From Ampelocalamus luodianensis (taxonomy: Eukaryota > Streptophyta > Magnoliopsida > Poales > Poaceae): DNA of 64,000 bases. Each line of letters begins with the position of its first letter. The stretch's first letter is position 1. This document shows positions 34,796 through 47,278 of the stretch, piece after piece. Location: contig CM070622.1 of NCBI GenBank assembly GCA_036346255.1, positions 26,562,751 through 26,626,750 on the forward strand. The letters run 5' to 3'. The translations under genes were made by a program, and so were the position numbers. A model generated the notes under the pieces. That model was not told the origin of the DNA and made no database searches. It saw only the letters and a program-made list of their open reading frames with translations.

Positions 34796-37700
34796 TGTGA
34801 CCCTAACTTAGGGTTTGTATTTCAAATGTAAAATTTTGAGGAGAAATAAAAACTTTTGTTGTCTCTTCAAATCATTTGAAAGTTTCTACAATTTTCCTAG
34901 CAATTTCCAATTTGTAGAATTTAATTCTTGTGATTGGAAATTGTTGATTATCAGATTCTAGCCTTCAAACTTGTGATCATCCTCTGAAGCTATTTTTCCT
35001 AGCATCTTGATCATCCTATCTACCTCCCTGAATTATTTCACAATTTTTAGATTTTGTTTGCTATTTCAAATGGCCAAGTCAACTCTGTTTGAAATCTGGT
35101 CAAACTCCTGTACAGCAGCTTGTGAATTTTCTCTAGAACAATGCAGTGCATAAAAGTTCTGGAAAAATTATACAAGGTTGTCCTCTGTCCCTAGTAGCTA
35201 CCATAAAAATTTCTGAAATTTTGGAGCTCAGGAGTTACCTCTAAAAATTCCCCAAACCTTCTCTGTCTTTTAAACCAAATCCTGAAATCACTGCTCCTCG
35301 GCCCAACCCAACCTCGTGCTCAAGTCCGACCAGCGCCACTTGACTCGGTCGCGTCAACTAGCTGCACCGCCGCGAGTCCAATCGATCGTGACCGTCCGAT
35401 GCAAATCGAACGATCCACGTCGCGCGCAACCGACTGTCCAATGCATACATCAATCTCGGTAGCCCATTTCAGATCCAACGGTCGGTGCGTTTCGAACGAG
35501 CCAAACCTCCGGTTCGCACCGCTTCGTCCGTCGGCCGGCGTGGACCCTACCGCCGTCCACTCGTCTTCTCCGCACTCACCGGAGTTCGCGTCGCGCGCGC
35601 ATGCTTGCCACGCACTCGCCACGCCACCTATTTGCCCTCGTGTTCGTCGTGGAGCATCGCGAGCTTCATAACCTCACCGCACTCATTCGGTCATCGTTTC
35701 GCTTCGCTCTCTCACCTTCTCCGCCAAATTTTCCTCTCGGCGAGAAGAACTCGAGCGTAGCGCCGCTTTCGAGCCGCTTGAGCGCACGATCGCGCGGTCG
35801 TGTTCCTCTCGCCTCGCGCCCATTTTGCCTATTCCGGTCCTTGGCGTCGGTGGATCACCGTGGCGGTATCGTCGCCTCGCCTCCGGCGATCTCGCCCCGC
35901 GAGCTTGCTAGCGTTCGTGAGTCTCAAGCCTCGGCGTTTGTTCCACTTGATCGCAATGCTCCACCGATGCTCACGGTGGGTTCGTTTACGTCTTTGGTGC
36001 ATCATGGAAGCCGTGCGACCGATTTTTCTCCGAGCTCGCGTTTCGCATTGTGGTGATTCCGGCCGTCTCGAACCTCCTTCGCCGCCATCATCTTGTGCTT
36101 ATTGTTCCGGGATCAAGGCGGAGCCGTGGCGCACCTTCAGAGTCTTCTCGGCCCGTAGCGCCTTCTCCGCGAGCACCGCATCTTCTTCTCCGCCTCCGTT
36201 CGCCGCCACTCGCCGCCGGCATTCCGTGACTCGCGTCACCGTCATCGAGTTCGCGAGGTCCTTGCGAACCCGAAGGTACCACTCACTCGCCTTGAAACTC
36301 ATCGGTTTGCTAGATCACTGCGCGGCGCACCGCCGCGCGTTTTCGCCGGTGAACCGCCGGTGAAGATTAGTTTAACTCTAATCATGTCTTCTTTGAGTCA
36401 TCGATTTGTGGGCCCTCTCGTAATCGCATTTAGAAATCCTTTAATCCACCGTTATTTGTTCTCGAGTCACGCCATGTGGGTCCATGTTGTCGCTTAGGTT
36501 TGTGTAGTTCGGTTATACGTTTTCTCGATGGGAGCGATTTCTCGTGTGAGTGTTTTAGGTTTGCACTTTAGTGAGCCAAGACGTATTCTTTGAATACGCC
36601 TTCGACGTCACTTTAGGCGGTGCTGTTGTCTGGTCGTTGCCATGCCCGCCTTGTCGCTGGTCGGGCTTCTTGATCAAGCGTAGAAAAATATTAAGTGCTT
36701 TAGTATTTCAAATGCTTTTCATTTAATCGTTAAATCATTTAAACTTGTAAAATGCATAACTAATTCAATTTTTATCCAAATTGCATGAAACCAGTCTTGT
36801 TATTTTTCATTTTAAATGTATTACTTACTAAAATTAGTTTCATCCATGTCTCTGTAGCAAAAATCTGTTATCTAATAAAATGATGTCTTATGTATCTTCT
36901 AAATTAGAAAATGCATATCTTTTCCAATAATTGTCCAAATTCAATGAACCCAGTTTTGTAAAATTTCATTTTCAGTATACTAACTGTTAGGATAGGTTTT
37001 ATACACTGTTTCTGTTTATGAAAAGTTGTTAAGTAACTAACTAGTGGCATGTTGTGTTTTAGCTTAGAAAATTCATAGAAAATTATTAGCATCTTAAAAT
37101 GATTTGTTCTCTGTTTCTAAATTTTGTTATATCTTGTTTAGGCTCTTTGTGTGAATTTTGGCATGAGTTGATGTTGTTGTATGCTTGAGTTTTGTCGGTG
37201 TTATTCGTCCTTATTTGTCGTTGTGTTCGATCGTTAGGCTTCGATATTTGCGGCAACCACGAGGACGATCCTCCGACCTTATTGAGCAACGACATCCGTG
37301 CAAGCGATTTGATCATGATTAATCCCAGATATTTAAAGTTTAATATTTTGTTTCAAATTGTATGTATGCATCGCTTAATTTGTGTTAAAATGGTTAGTTA
37401 AATCTGTAGTGCATATCCTGTAGACAAAATATGGATCTCTACTACCGAGCCTAAGTTATTTCTTTGTGATTAGAGATCACTTGGATGATCTCTTGTCACT
37501 TAGTAGATTCGGGTCAACTTGCTTAGACATGCTTAGCTATCGGTAGAATGGCGGTTATCGACTTTAGTCGGAACCTTGATCACACAAAATTTACTATAAC
37601 TTTATGTTTTAGCATTTCGCTATGTTTATCTCGCAAAACTAAAAATGAAAACAAAATGGTTTAGACTTGGGCACAATGGTAAGACTGGTGTGATCTGTTG

Positions 37701-38880
37701 GGTGTGACTGAAAGGTGCCCGAGTCAATTAAGGACCGAGTTACTTGCGCCACCGTACTGAGCATTTTGCGTGCTAACCACACTAGAGTATATGGACCTCT
37801 CTTGACCTAGTACTTTGGCGTGTATTGGCTCCGGTCGCAGGAGGTCGCAGGAGGGATGGAGGTGGGAGCATGGTAGTTGTCCGAAAAGCTTTATCCTGAG
37901 TGGGTAGTTGTCTTTTCGGCTTTACCATGTAAGCGTATGGTGTTTCTACCCATACGAGCGGCTCGGGGTTGATACACAATATTGGAAACAGTCTCGTAGG
38001 ACTTAGTCAGGCTGCATACCTTCGAAGTGTGCTTTGGCTTAAAGCGATGCAAGTGTGGGTACATTGGTACACCTGCAGGTTAAAACTATTCGAATAGCCT
38101 CGTCCTAGGTTATGGACACGCTGGATCGCCCGTAAGAACTAGACTACAACATTTAAATTAAAACTTGATGGGTGGTACGAATGCGGATTCGTGCTATTGT
38201 TAGGGTGACTATTGGGATAGTCACTTCTAGGTTGTTTATCTTTCGCTATTGTTATTAATATCCTTCTGTTATTTCAATCTTAAAATGAATTGCAAACTTG
38301 CCTTCAAACTGTATTACCTTATTGCAAATGAAAATTGGCTTTATGCAAATAAAACATATGGCCTCCACTAAACAAGCTGCATGTAGCATATGAACAGTGC
38401 GCTAGTTCACACGTCGGTCTTGCGGTACAAAGACAATCTTTGTACTCGGTGCTTTGCTTAACGCTTTTGTTGCGGAGGAAGAAGGTGAGCCTCGGGGTCC
38501 TCACTTACGTGAGTCAGGCTTGCCGCCGTGGGTGACGACTAGGCTTGGCGGTCCTGTCGGATGCCTTGTGGGTTGAAGGCACACCGATTGGCTTTGTTTA
38601 TAGCCATCTTATGGCACTTTTGCTTCATTGTCTTTTTGTTGTTATTTGTGTATCTTGTGGCGATCGGCCATTGTCTGTAATATTGTTACTATTTGTTTAT
38701 CTTCCGTTTGTAGTGTGATGTTTGGACTCTATGTTTGGAATGGAGTTGATGCATACTTTTGTTGTGAGGTGTGTATCTTTAGGAAGTATACATATCTCGA
38801 GGATCGATTTATTTGATTTGTGATGCTAGGACCAGGTGGTTGGTTAAGCATTACAAACCAAATAAACTGGGGTCCTCACA
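34796..38880 (+). repeat. Solo LTR (about 4.1 kb, sense on + strand) inserted in the chromovirus LTR
   Basis: It starts TGTGACCCTAACTTAGGG and ends GGGGTCCTCACA. It matches the LTR at 48861-52992 in reverse orientation almost throughout, including the GC-rich middle (35300-36360) and shared blocks such as ACTTGACTCGGTCGCGTC. No internal retrotransposon sequence follows, so it is a solo LTR. No clean target-site duplication is seen (CTTTA left, GGTAC right). The GC-rich ORFs inside are not genes. Confidence 0.75.
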
Positions 38881-40025
38881 GGTACACTCGAAATGATAGG
38901 AGTAGGTAACAGGGGGACTTTTGGGGCAAAGGTCTGTCGCACAATAAATGATGGCAGTAAATAGTCGTTTGTCAGGACTAAGAATTGACAAGGCACTGCT
39001 CTACACTGCCATGCGCATGAAATTGATGATGACCATGCTCAGAGATGTCCCGCTAGTCAGTGAAAGAGCTTGGGTGGACTGGTCAAAGAGCACAACGGCT
39101 AAACTAAGTGTTGAGCTCCAGCTAGGGAGGTCTGGACGGTTGGATTTAAAACGAAAGGCCCAGATTTTAAGTGAGGTTCGGAGGTCCTAACACTTAGGGA
39201 GGTCTGAGGCATAGATCAAAGGATGGAGAACCCACGATCGCTCAGGTACTATCAGAGGGGTTCGAGGAGGTCTAAAGGGTTGTTTTGGCAAAAGACCAAT
39301 GGGGTGATCTGTGCAAAAATGCAAAGAGAGGTCCCAAGGGAGGTGTAGGAGGGTGCTCTTTGCAAAAAGGACATGAGGTGGTCGTGCGAGTGGGAGGTCT
39401 TTGAGGAGCTCCCGAAGATCTTCAGCGGTAGGGCAAAGATCCAACGACTGATAATGTTTGCGCCTAAAGGACAGGGCTCGAGGTGCACCAAGCGTTTGGG
39501 TTCAACCCAGATCCCGAGTCTGACTCGAACGCAAACCAAAGGTTTGACTTAGGGTTTCATTTGAGCTGAAAACTTTGAGGAATTTTTAGAGATAGCAAAC
39601 TAACTCCAAAATTTATGAAATCTTTACAGTAGCTTGCTAACTTTGAGATGGACCTTGTGTAAAATTTTCAGAGATTTTTCTGCTGAGAATTTTTCTCCAA
39701 AAATTTCTCAAGGTGATGACTTAGGCTTTGACCAAAGGCCAGGGTGGTTTGACTGCCTCTTAAAATATTCAAACCATTCCTAACAATTGCCAGATTTTTC
39801 AGAGGGGTCACACAACCGAGGAAAAGTACCTCTTGGGAGTAGAGCCTAGGATTTTCAACAAGGAGTCTAAGACTTTAGTAAAAAGGGAGATTTAGGTTTT
39901 TGATTCCCCACGATTTCTTTACAAGAATTACAAGAAAAGTCAAAAACTTCAAGATGCAAGAAAAAGTTTTAATTTCTACACATTTTCTTACATTTGAAAC
40001 ACGAGTCTAGAATTGGGACGTTACA
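38881..40025 (-). repeat. Chromovirus 3' LTR, U3 part (sense on minus strand)
   Basis: In the sense direction it starts TGTAACGTCCCAATTC at 40025, directly after a polypurine tract (40045-40026), and runs left to 38881, where the solo LTR begins. It contains GAGGTC repeats at 39120-39430. Confidence 0.65.
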
Positions 40026-40065
40026 AAACCTCCCTCCTTACAAAAATCTCGCCCCGAGATTTGGC

Positions 40066-41430
40066 TCACTCGAGAAAGAAAGAGGGGTAGTCTGCACGCA
40101 GACAATCTTCACGTTCCCAAGTAGCTTCATCCTCAGAATGATTCGACTACTGAACTTTAAGTAACTTGATGATACGGTTCCTTGTTCTTCGTTTCGCTTC
40201 TTCAAGGATGCGAATAGGGTGCTTGCGGTAGGTCAAATCTTGTTGGACATCAAGATTCTCCAACGGAGTTTCCTCGGTTGGAACACGAAGACACTTCTTC
40301 AGCTGGGACATATGGAACACATCATGTACTCCCTCAAGTGCAGCAGGAAAATTCAACTTGTAAGCAACAACTCCTACCTTCTCGATGATGCGGTAAGGAC
40401 TAACATATCGAGGAGCCAACTTTCCTTTGACACCAAAACACTGGTGGCCTTTCAGAGGAGAAACCTTGAGATAGACGAAGTCATTGGGCTCGAAGCTCAA
40501 TTCACGACGACGGCGATCCGCATAGCTCTTTTGCCTGGATTGAGCCATGCGCAATCGATCTCGAATAAGTTGAACTTGACTTTCGGCCTCATTGATCGAG
40601 TTCGGGCCAAAGAAGGATCTTTCGCCGGTCTCAGACCAGTTTAACGGGGTTCTACACCGTCGTCCATACAAGACCTCGAATGGTGCCATGTCGAGACTGG
40701 CTTGAAAACTGTTGTTGTAAGAAAACTCCGCGAACGGCAAGCATTTCTCCCAATTCTTCCCATAGGAGTGAACGCAAGCACGGAGCATGTCTTCCAACAC
40801 TTGGTTGACTCGTTCCGTCTGGTCATCAGTTTGGGGATGGTAAGATGAGCTGAAAGAAAGACGAGTTCCCATCGCCTTTTGCAGACTATGCCAGATCTGG
40901 GAGGTGAAAAGGGAACCATGATCCGAGACGATCATCTTTGGTACTCCATGCAAACTCACGATCCTTGAGACATAAAGCTCGGCCAATCGATCCGTACGAA
41001 TCTTGGTCTTGATAGGAAGGAAATGCGCCACCTTAGTCAACCGATCAATGACTACCCAAATGACATCGTTTCCCTTGGGGGTTCTAGGCAGACCGGTGAT
41101 AAAGTCCATGCCGATGGAATCCCACTTCCACTCAGGCACCGGCAGAGGCTGAAGCAAACCTGCTGGGCGCTGATGCTCGGCCTTTACACGACGACACACG
41201 TCGCACTCGGCAACGAATCTTGTGATCTCGCGCTTCATTCGGGTCCACCAAAACCGTTGACGGAGATCTTGATACATCTTCGTGGCCCTGGGGTGAATGG
41301 ACAAAGGAGAGTTATGGGCTTCGTGGAGAATCGATCCCGCAGCTTCCATGACCTTGGAACCACGGGCGTTGCGAACCACACAACACCATGCACATCCTCC
41401 GAAAGCACTTGGCGGTTCCGCACTTGACAT
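40066..41430 (-). pseudogene. Chromovirus integrase with C-terminal chromodomain
   Basis: Open from 41430 to 40147, continuing in frame to a stop at 40068-40066 past one nonsense codon. Features in order: zinc-binding region (ATKMYQDLRQRFWW...CDVCRRVKAEH), the catalytic triad in SIGMDFITG, VSDHGSLFTS and TERVNQVLEDM, the GPY-like segment (KLAPRYVSPYRIIEKVG), then HDVFHMSQLKKC and a chromodomain. The chromodomain Trp codon in KVQ(W)SNHSEDEATWE is replaced by TAG at 40149-40147. A chromodomain behind integrase defines chromoviruses and is thought to steer insertion to heterochromatin. The sequence fits the Tekay/Del lineage. Confidence 0.85.
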
Positions 41431-43480
41431 TTTGCTTGATTCGGTTCACGCCAGCATCCGAAAGCTGAACAGCCTTGATCCGATCTACCAAGGTTGGTTG
41501 CACAACCAAGGTAGCGAGGGATCCATGCTCAACTACTCCCAAGTTGAGATGCTAAAACTCTTCAAGGAGGGCGGGCTGCTGCTCCTGGAGTAACAAGTTA
41601 TTGCAATGCGCCTTTCGACTAAGCGCATCAGCAACAACATTAGCCTTGCCCGGATGGTAGTGAATGTCCATGTCATAGTCTTTGATCAACTCCAGCCACC
41701 TTCTCTGCCTAAGGTTCAGATCGGGTTGAGTGAACAAGTACTTCAAACTCTTGTGATCCGAATACACTTCACAACGATTACCGACTAGGTAATATCGTCA
41801 AATCTTAAGTGCATGGATCACCGCAGCAAGTTCCAAGTCATGGGTTGGATAGTTGAGTTCATGAGGTCTTAATTGTCTTAATGCATAGGCCACTACCTTG
41901 CCCTCTTGCATCAAAACACACCCAAGTCCTCGACGAGAAGCATCACAAAAGATGTCGAAACTCCGGTGGACATCGGGGAGAACGAGAACAGGAGCGGTGG
42001 TCAATCGCTTCTTGAGTTCTTGGAAACTCTTCTAGCAATCCTCGAACCACACAAACTGCTTGTCCTTCTTGAGCAATTCAGTTATCGACTTCGCGATCTT
42101 GGAGAAGTCCTGGATAAAGCGGCGATAATATCCTGCTAAGCCCAGAAAACTCCAAACCTCAGTCACCGTCTTGGGCTGCTCCCAAGAGAGCACATCGCTG
42201 ACCTTGTTAGGATCCATAGCTACGCCTCGCGCTGAAAGAACATGGCCTAAGAATGCCACTTCCTTCAACCAGAACTCGCACTTGCTGAACTTCGCATATA
42301 GCTGGTGCTCACATAGCTTTCCCAACACAATATTCAAGTGCCCCGCGTGTTCTTCATCATTCTTGGAGTAGATAAGAATATCGTCGATGAAGACCACCAC
42401 AAACTGATCCAAATACTCTATGAAAACCGAGTTCATAAGGTTCATGAACAGGGCAGGAGCATTTGTCAAGCCGAAAGACATAACTGTGTACTCGTACAAA
42501 CAGTAGCGAGTAGAGAAAGCCGCCTTGGGAATATCTTCAGGTCTGATCCTCACTTGATGATATCCCACTCTCAGATCAATCTTGGAGAAAACTTGAGCTC
42601 CAGTTAATTGATCGAAGAGGTCGTCGATATGGGGCAAAGGATACTTGTTCTTTATCGTCACTTCATTAAGTGGACGGTAATCAACGCACATGCGAAAAGT
42701 ATCGTCCTTCTTCTTTACAAAGATTGCTGGACAGCTCCACGGAGATGAGCTAGGGTGGATGAAACCCTTCCCTTGAAGCTCGCCAAGTTGCTTCTTCAAC
42801 TCCACCAACTCATTTGGTGGCATCCGGTAAGGACTCTTTGAAATCGGGGCGGTACCGGGCGCCAACTCGATAACGAACTCGAGGTCTCGAACTGGTGGCA
42901 TCCCTGACAGTTCTTCGGGAAATACATCGATGAAGTCACACACCACAGGAACTTCATGGATATCTGGGGCTGGCTTCGCCTCAAGTGCGAAGATATGCGG
43001 TCCTTGCAGCTTCGGGGAAAAGCCAACTCGCGCGCCGGAGGGGTTGGTGAGGTAGACGCACTTCTTGGCGCAATCGATTTGTCCCAAATGCCGGGACAAC
43101 CAATCCATACCAAGAATCACATCCAAGCTTGCTGAGTTGAGGAGGATAAGGTTTGCCAAAAAACCCCACCCCCTCGATCTCAATAGGAACATCCCGACAC
43201 TCTAATTCAGCTCTCAACTCCGAACCCGGAGAGCGAATGAGCAAAGGGATAAGCAGAGGAGCAAAAGAAAGATCACCCAAAGCAGCAAAAGACTGAGATA
43301 CAAAAGAATGAGAAGCTCAAGAATCAAACAAGACGATAGTAGGACTAGAATTTACAAGAAGCGTACCCAACACGACGTCAGGCGCCTCCTGTGCCTCCTC
43401 AGCGGAGATGTGGTTGACGTGGCCGCTCCCCACGCTCGGGATCTTCTGGATCACCTTCTGATCCTGGGAGGGACCACTCC
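41431..43480 (-). pseudogene. Chromovirus protease, reverse transcriptase and RNase H
   Basis: Protease: VLFDS then a stop where the active-site Gly is expected, then ASHSF (about 43320). A frameshift near 43150-43190 leads into the frame NSASLDVILGMDWL. Reverse transcriptase covers about 42930-42240, with FPEELSGMPP, CVDYRPLNEVTIKNKYPLP, and the catalytic box as FIDDILIYS (about 42385). A TAG at about 42031 ends it. RNase H follows (FDIFCDASRRGLGCVL, about 41960; then VYSDHKSLKYLF, about 41760). TGA replaces a conserved Trp near 41800. These breaks rule out a working polyprotein. Confidence 0.85.
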
Positions 43481-44438
43481 CCTGCTCGCGTCCTCTATTA
43501 GGACGAGGGGCCACTCCGGTCTTCTTAGGGCATTTATTCGCATAATGCCCCTTGTTGTATCAGAAGAAGCAGGTAACCTCGGTAGCTGGGTTGCGGAGGC
43601 CACCTGGCTGACTCGCAGGCGCATGTGACTGAAACATGGCCTGCGGATGGCGAGGTGCAGGTGCTGAAGGCCTCGATGGTGCTGAAGCCTGAGAGCGCGA
43701 CACCGGGGCTTGCCCGATGCAAGGACGAAGAAGATCGGCCCTGGCGGACCTCTGGGCCTCCCACTTGCGCTTGCGGGATTCCACCAACGCCTTCGCCTTA
43801 TGATCGGCGACAACGACCTTGTCGACCAAGGCTTGGAAGTCGAGGAAGTCCATAATAGATAGCTTGTCCTGCATCTCCTCGGACAAGCCATCCATGAACT
43901 TCTCCTGCTTGGCCTCATCGGTGGCCACCTCTCCTGGAGCATAACGAGCCAAATGGTTAAACTCGTATAAATACTCCGTTACTGACCTGCGATCTTATTT
44001 GAGTGCAAGAAACTCCTTCTTCTTGAGCTTCATCAAGCCAGCGGGGATATGAGTCCGACGAAAAGCAGTGCGGAACTCCTCCCAAGAGATGGTGTGGCCG
44101 GCGGGCTGCATGGCGAGAAAGTTCTCCCACCAAGAAAGTGCTGCCCCCTCCAGCTGGTGGGATGCAAAGAGTGCCTTCTCATGCTCCTGGGACTGAGCAA
44201 CATTGAGCTTTCGCTCAACCAGACGCAACCAGTTGTCTGCGTCCAACGGGTCCTCTGACCGAGAGAAGGTGGGCGGCTGAGTGCGAAGGAACTCCGAGAG
44301 TCCCCCTCGCGGCTGATGTCCACCTCCTCCCCCTGATCCGGAGGCACTAGAAGGAGTGGAGGTGTTGTGCGCAATGGTCTCCAAGATCCGGGTTTGGTCC
44401 ATCCGGTTGCGCTCAATCTGAAGAAGGACCTCGGCCAT
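43481..44438 (-). pseudogene. Chromovirus gag with two nonsense codons
   Basis: I place the start at 44438 (MAEVLLQIERNRMDQ); the in-frame Met at 44486 is less like family members. Retrotransposon Gag domain: WLRLVERKLNVAQ...FASHQLEGAALSWWENF...FRTAFRRTHIP. A TAA follows FLALK near 43995, after which the same frame continues with SVTEYLYEFNHLARYAPGE and DKLSIMDFLDFQALV. The CCHC knuckle (CFF.YNKGHYANKC, about 43565-43525) has its second Cys codon replaced by TGA. Confidence 0.85.
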
Positions 44439-45492
44439 GGTCGGAGCATTGAGGGTAGGTGAGAAAAATGTACAAGGATAAGACAAGACAGGTCATCAAA
44501 AGGAGGAACAAAGTACGTCAGATGTGACTACATTCAATGTGCTGCAGCAACATTAAATGTTCAAAGACTTTCCGCTGCCAGGTGTGCGAAAAGGACAAAG
44601 GGGACAAAGCTGGCTCAAACAAAGAGGTTGGTCAAAGCAACAGAAAAATGTCGTGACCAAAGGAGGAGGTCCTACAGAGGAGGAGGTCCTACTCCACCGG
44701 AGTGGTCTTTGCAAAAAGACCAGAGGTCATGGCCACATAGGGTGGTCGTGACAAAATAGGGTGGTCTTTGCAAAAAGACCACAGAATGATCCCGAGGTCC
44801 TGAGGAAAAGAGGAGGTCCAAAGGATAAGGAAAAAGGCACACAAACTAGGGCCACACGATCTTGATCGGGTGGTCCAAGCAGATGGGGACGTTCTGACCA
44901 CGCAAACGCACACTTACATCGGGGCCATCCAAACTCAATCGAACGCTCCACCATGTAAGGGAACGTTCGGACCATCCGAACACCTCTTCTCAAACGGGCC
45001 ATCCAAGCAGAATCTAACGGTCCTAAAGAGGGGAAAGCGCGCACTAGATCTGGACTCAAAGGAGGTCCAGTACAAAGGGTTTTAAAGGATGAGATTCAAA
45101 GGGTAGAGGATCTAACAATGAGATCCGTGAAAGAGGTCAAGGCTAAGAATTTCAAGGGCAAAAAGGGTGCCGGGGAGGTCCCGGCGGTCAAGATCTACAA
45201 AGAGAAAGTCCAAAGGAGATGGGATCAGGTCCAAGAGGGGGGTCCAGAAGAGAAAAAACTAGGCTAAGGGGTACCCAAGGCAAACCACGAAAAGAGCCAA
45301 AAGCCAAAGAACACCGAAGAATTCCAGCAACGAACAAAGAGCTAAAACACTTTAATTGAAGTTAGGTTAATTCAAGTTAAACCTTCAATACTTCTAAAGT
45401 TCCAGGTTAAGCTTGAGCGAGCCAAAGAATCAAATGGTTCCTTTTTAGGTTTTGAAATCCGACAAGAACTCTAAGACAAACAGGACGTTACA
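44439..45492 (-). repeat. 5' LTR remnant/leader of the chromovirus
   Basis: Sense start TGTAACGTCCTG at 45492, the same first ten bases as the 3' LTR at 40025, but the sequences diverge quickly. GAGGTC-type repeats lie at 44640-45250. The expected LTR 3' end and a clear primer-binding site before gag are not seen, so the LTR is probably internally deleted. Confidence 0.45.
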
Positions 45493-47278
45493 CCAGCAGC
45501 TACTCTCAGAGGTATACTACATCCCTAGCTAGAAGAGTAACATTATAAACCTTGGTCAAAAGATAGAAGATGGGAGTAGAGTGGTGTGGTGTGGTGTGGT
45601 GTGGCCAGTGTGTTCTTGAGAATGTTCGACAGGAATGGAGCACTTTTGATGAAAGTGAAGGATGTTTAGTCGCCAAGCAAACATGACTTCTCTTCCCTGC
45701 TCAAGAAAACTTCAGAGCGGAGAAGCCATTGCAGCTAGTGCATGCTGATCTTTGTGGACCGATTACACCCACCACATTGGCTGGTAACAAGTACTTCCTA
45801 CTTCTTATTGATGATTTCAGTCGATATACGTCGGTGTATGTAATGAGAGAAAAGAGCAATGCATTTGGCATCTTCAAGAAATACAACTATACAAGTAATT
45901 GGTTGAGAATGGTTCTGACCACAAGATGAAGGTTTTGAGAACTGATCGGGGTGGTGAATTTCTATCCAGAAGCTTTGTAATTTTTTGCGAAGAGGAAGGG
46001 AATGAGCGCCATCTTACTGCACCATACATACCACAACAAAATGTTGTAGTAGAGAGGAGAAATCACACTATAATGGCCACATCAAGAAGCTTGCTCAAGA
46101 GCATGGATGTACTGGGAAGGATGTGGGGAGAAGCGGTCAAGCATGTCGTGTACTTGCTCAATCATTTGCCGACAAAAGCATTGTGCGAGCGCACGTCGTT
46201 TGAAGCCTGGACTAGTAAGAAACCAAGCCTAGCTCACTTGAGAGTGTTTGGATGCACTGCACATGTGAAAGTTGCAAGGCCACACACAAAGAAGCAAGAT
46301 GACCGTAGCATGCCCTTGGTGTATCTCGGTGTGGAAGAAGGGAGCAAGATCCATTGCCTCTATGATCCTCGACGCAATAAGATTCATGTCAGTAGATATG
46401 TTGTATTTGTGGAGGAAAAGAAGTGGCAATGGGATGGTGACTGTAACTGTGACCTGCAGATATGGGTGGAATTCTCAGTTGAAGAACATGATGCAGCCAT
46501 GGTAGGCGCGACAGTAATCATAGCAAGCGCAGTGACATCGGTAGGCTCGGCAACATCAGTGCTGTAGGGCACGACATCATCAATGCCTCAGGGCTCACTA
46601 GATTCACCTGCATCCTCACCGTGAACACCTCAGCACGTGGCAGGCACGCCACCATGCACACCGCAGGGAGCGTTGAGCGCAGCACCATGCACGGGCGCGG
46701 TGAGCGTGGTAATGACTACACCACGAGGAGTGGTAGCTGCATAAACATCGGTGCTGCCTGGGGCGGCATCACCGGTACCATCGCTAGTGAGCACGGACTT
46801 GTCGTCTAGTGAAAACACTCCTGTCTATTGTTCTCTAGTTGATGTCTATGCAGAGACCGAGCCAGTCACCTTGGATCTCAGAGGGTTGTTGTTAGTTTCT
46901 GAAGAGCCAGAAACATAGAAGGAGGTCACTGGAGAGAAGCATTGGAAGGACACAATGGAGAAAGAAGTTGATGCCATCGAGAAGAACAAGACTTGGGAGC
47001 TCACCGAGCTGCCACCTGGTGATAAACCCATTGGATTGAAATGGGTGTTCAAGTTGAAGAAAGATAGCGAAGGCAATATCCTAAGCAAGGCTTGTGGCGA
47101 AGGGGTATGTTCAACAGCAAGGTGTTGATTTTGAGGATGCCTTTGCACCGGCGGCTAGACTAGACACCGTCAGGTTGATCATCTCCCTTGTAGCTCAACG
47201 GGGTTGGGAGGTTCACCATATGTAGTCAAATCGGTGTTTCTAAATAGCGATCTCCGAGAAGAAGTTCACGTTGCTCAA
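45493..47278 (+). pseudogene. Truncated copia pol fragment (integrase to start of reverse transcriptase)
   Basis: Begins within the protease/pre-integrase region (YYIPS near 45520). Integrase: LVHADLCGPITP (about 45735), LLIDDFSRYTSVYVM (about 45800), RTDRGGEF (about 45940), PYIPQQNVVVERRNHTIM (about 46025) and LRVFGCTAHVKV (about 46240). After noncoding-like sequence with stops, RT starts near 46940 (HWKDTMEKEVDAIEKNKTWEL) and breaks off at EEVHVAQ, where the next LTR begins at 47279. It differs from the Sirevirus above. Both ends are cut by other elements. A GGTGT pentamer run sits at 45581-45604. Confidence 0.8.

Noticed and set aside
35320..36363. Long GC-rich overlapping ORFs that look like gene exons
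   Set aside because: The same sequence recurs in inverted orientation at 51343-52437 inside another LTR. It is the LTR core, and the ORFs have no domain.
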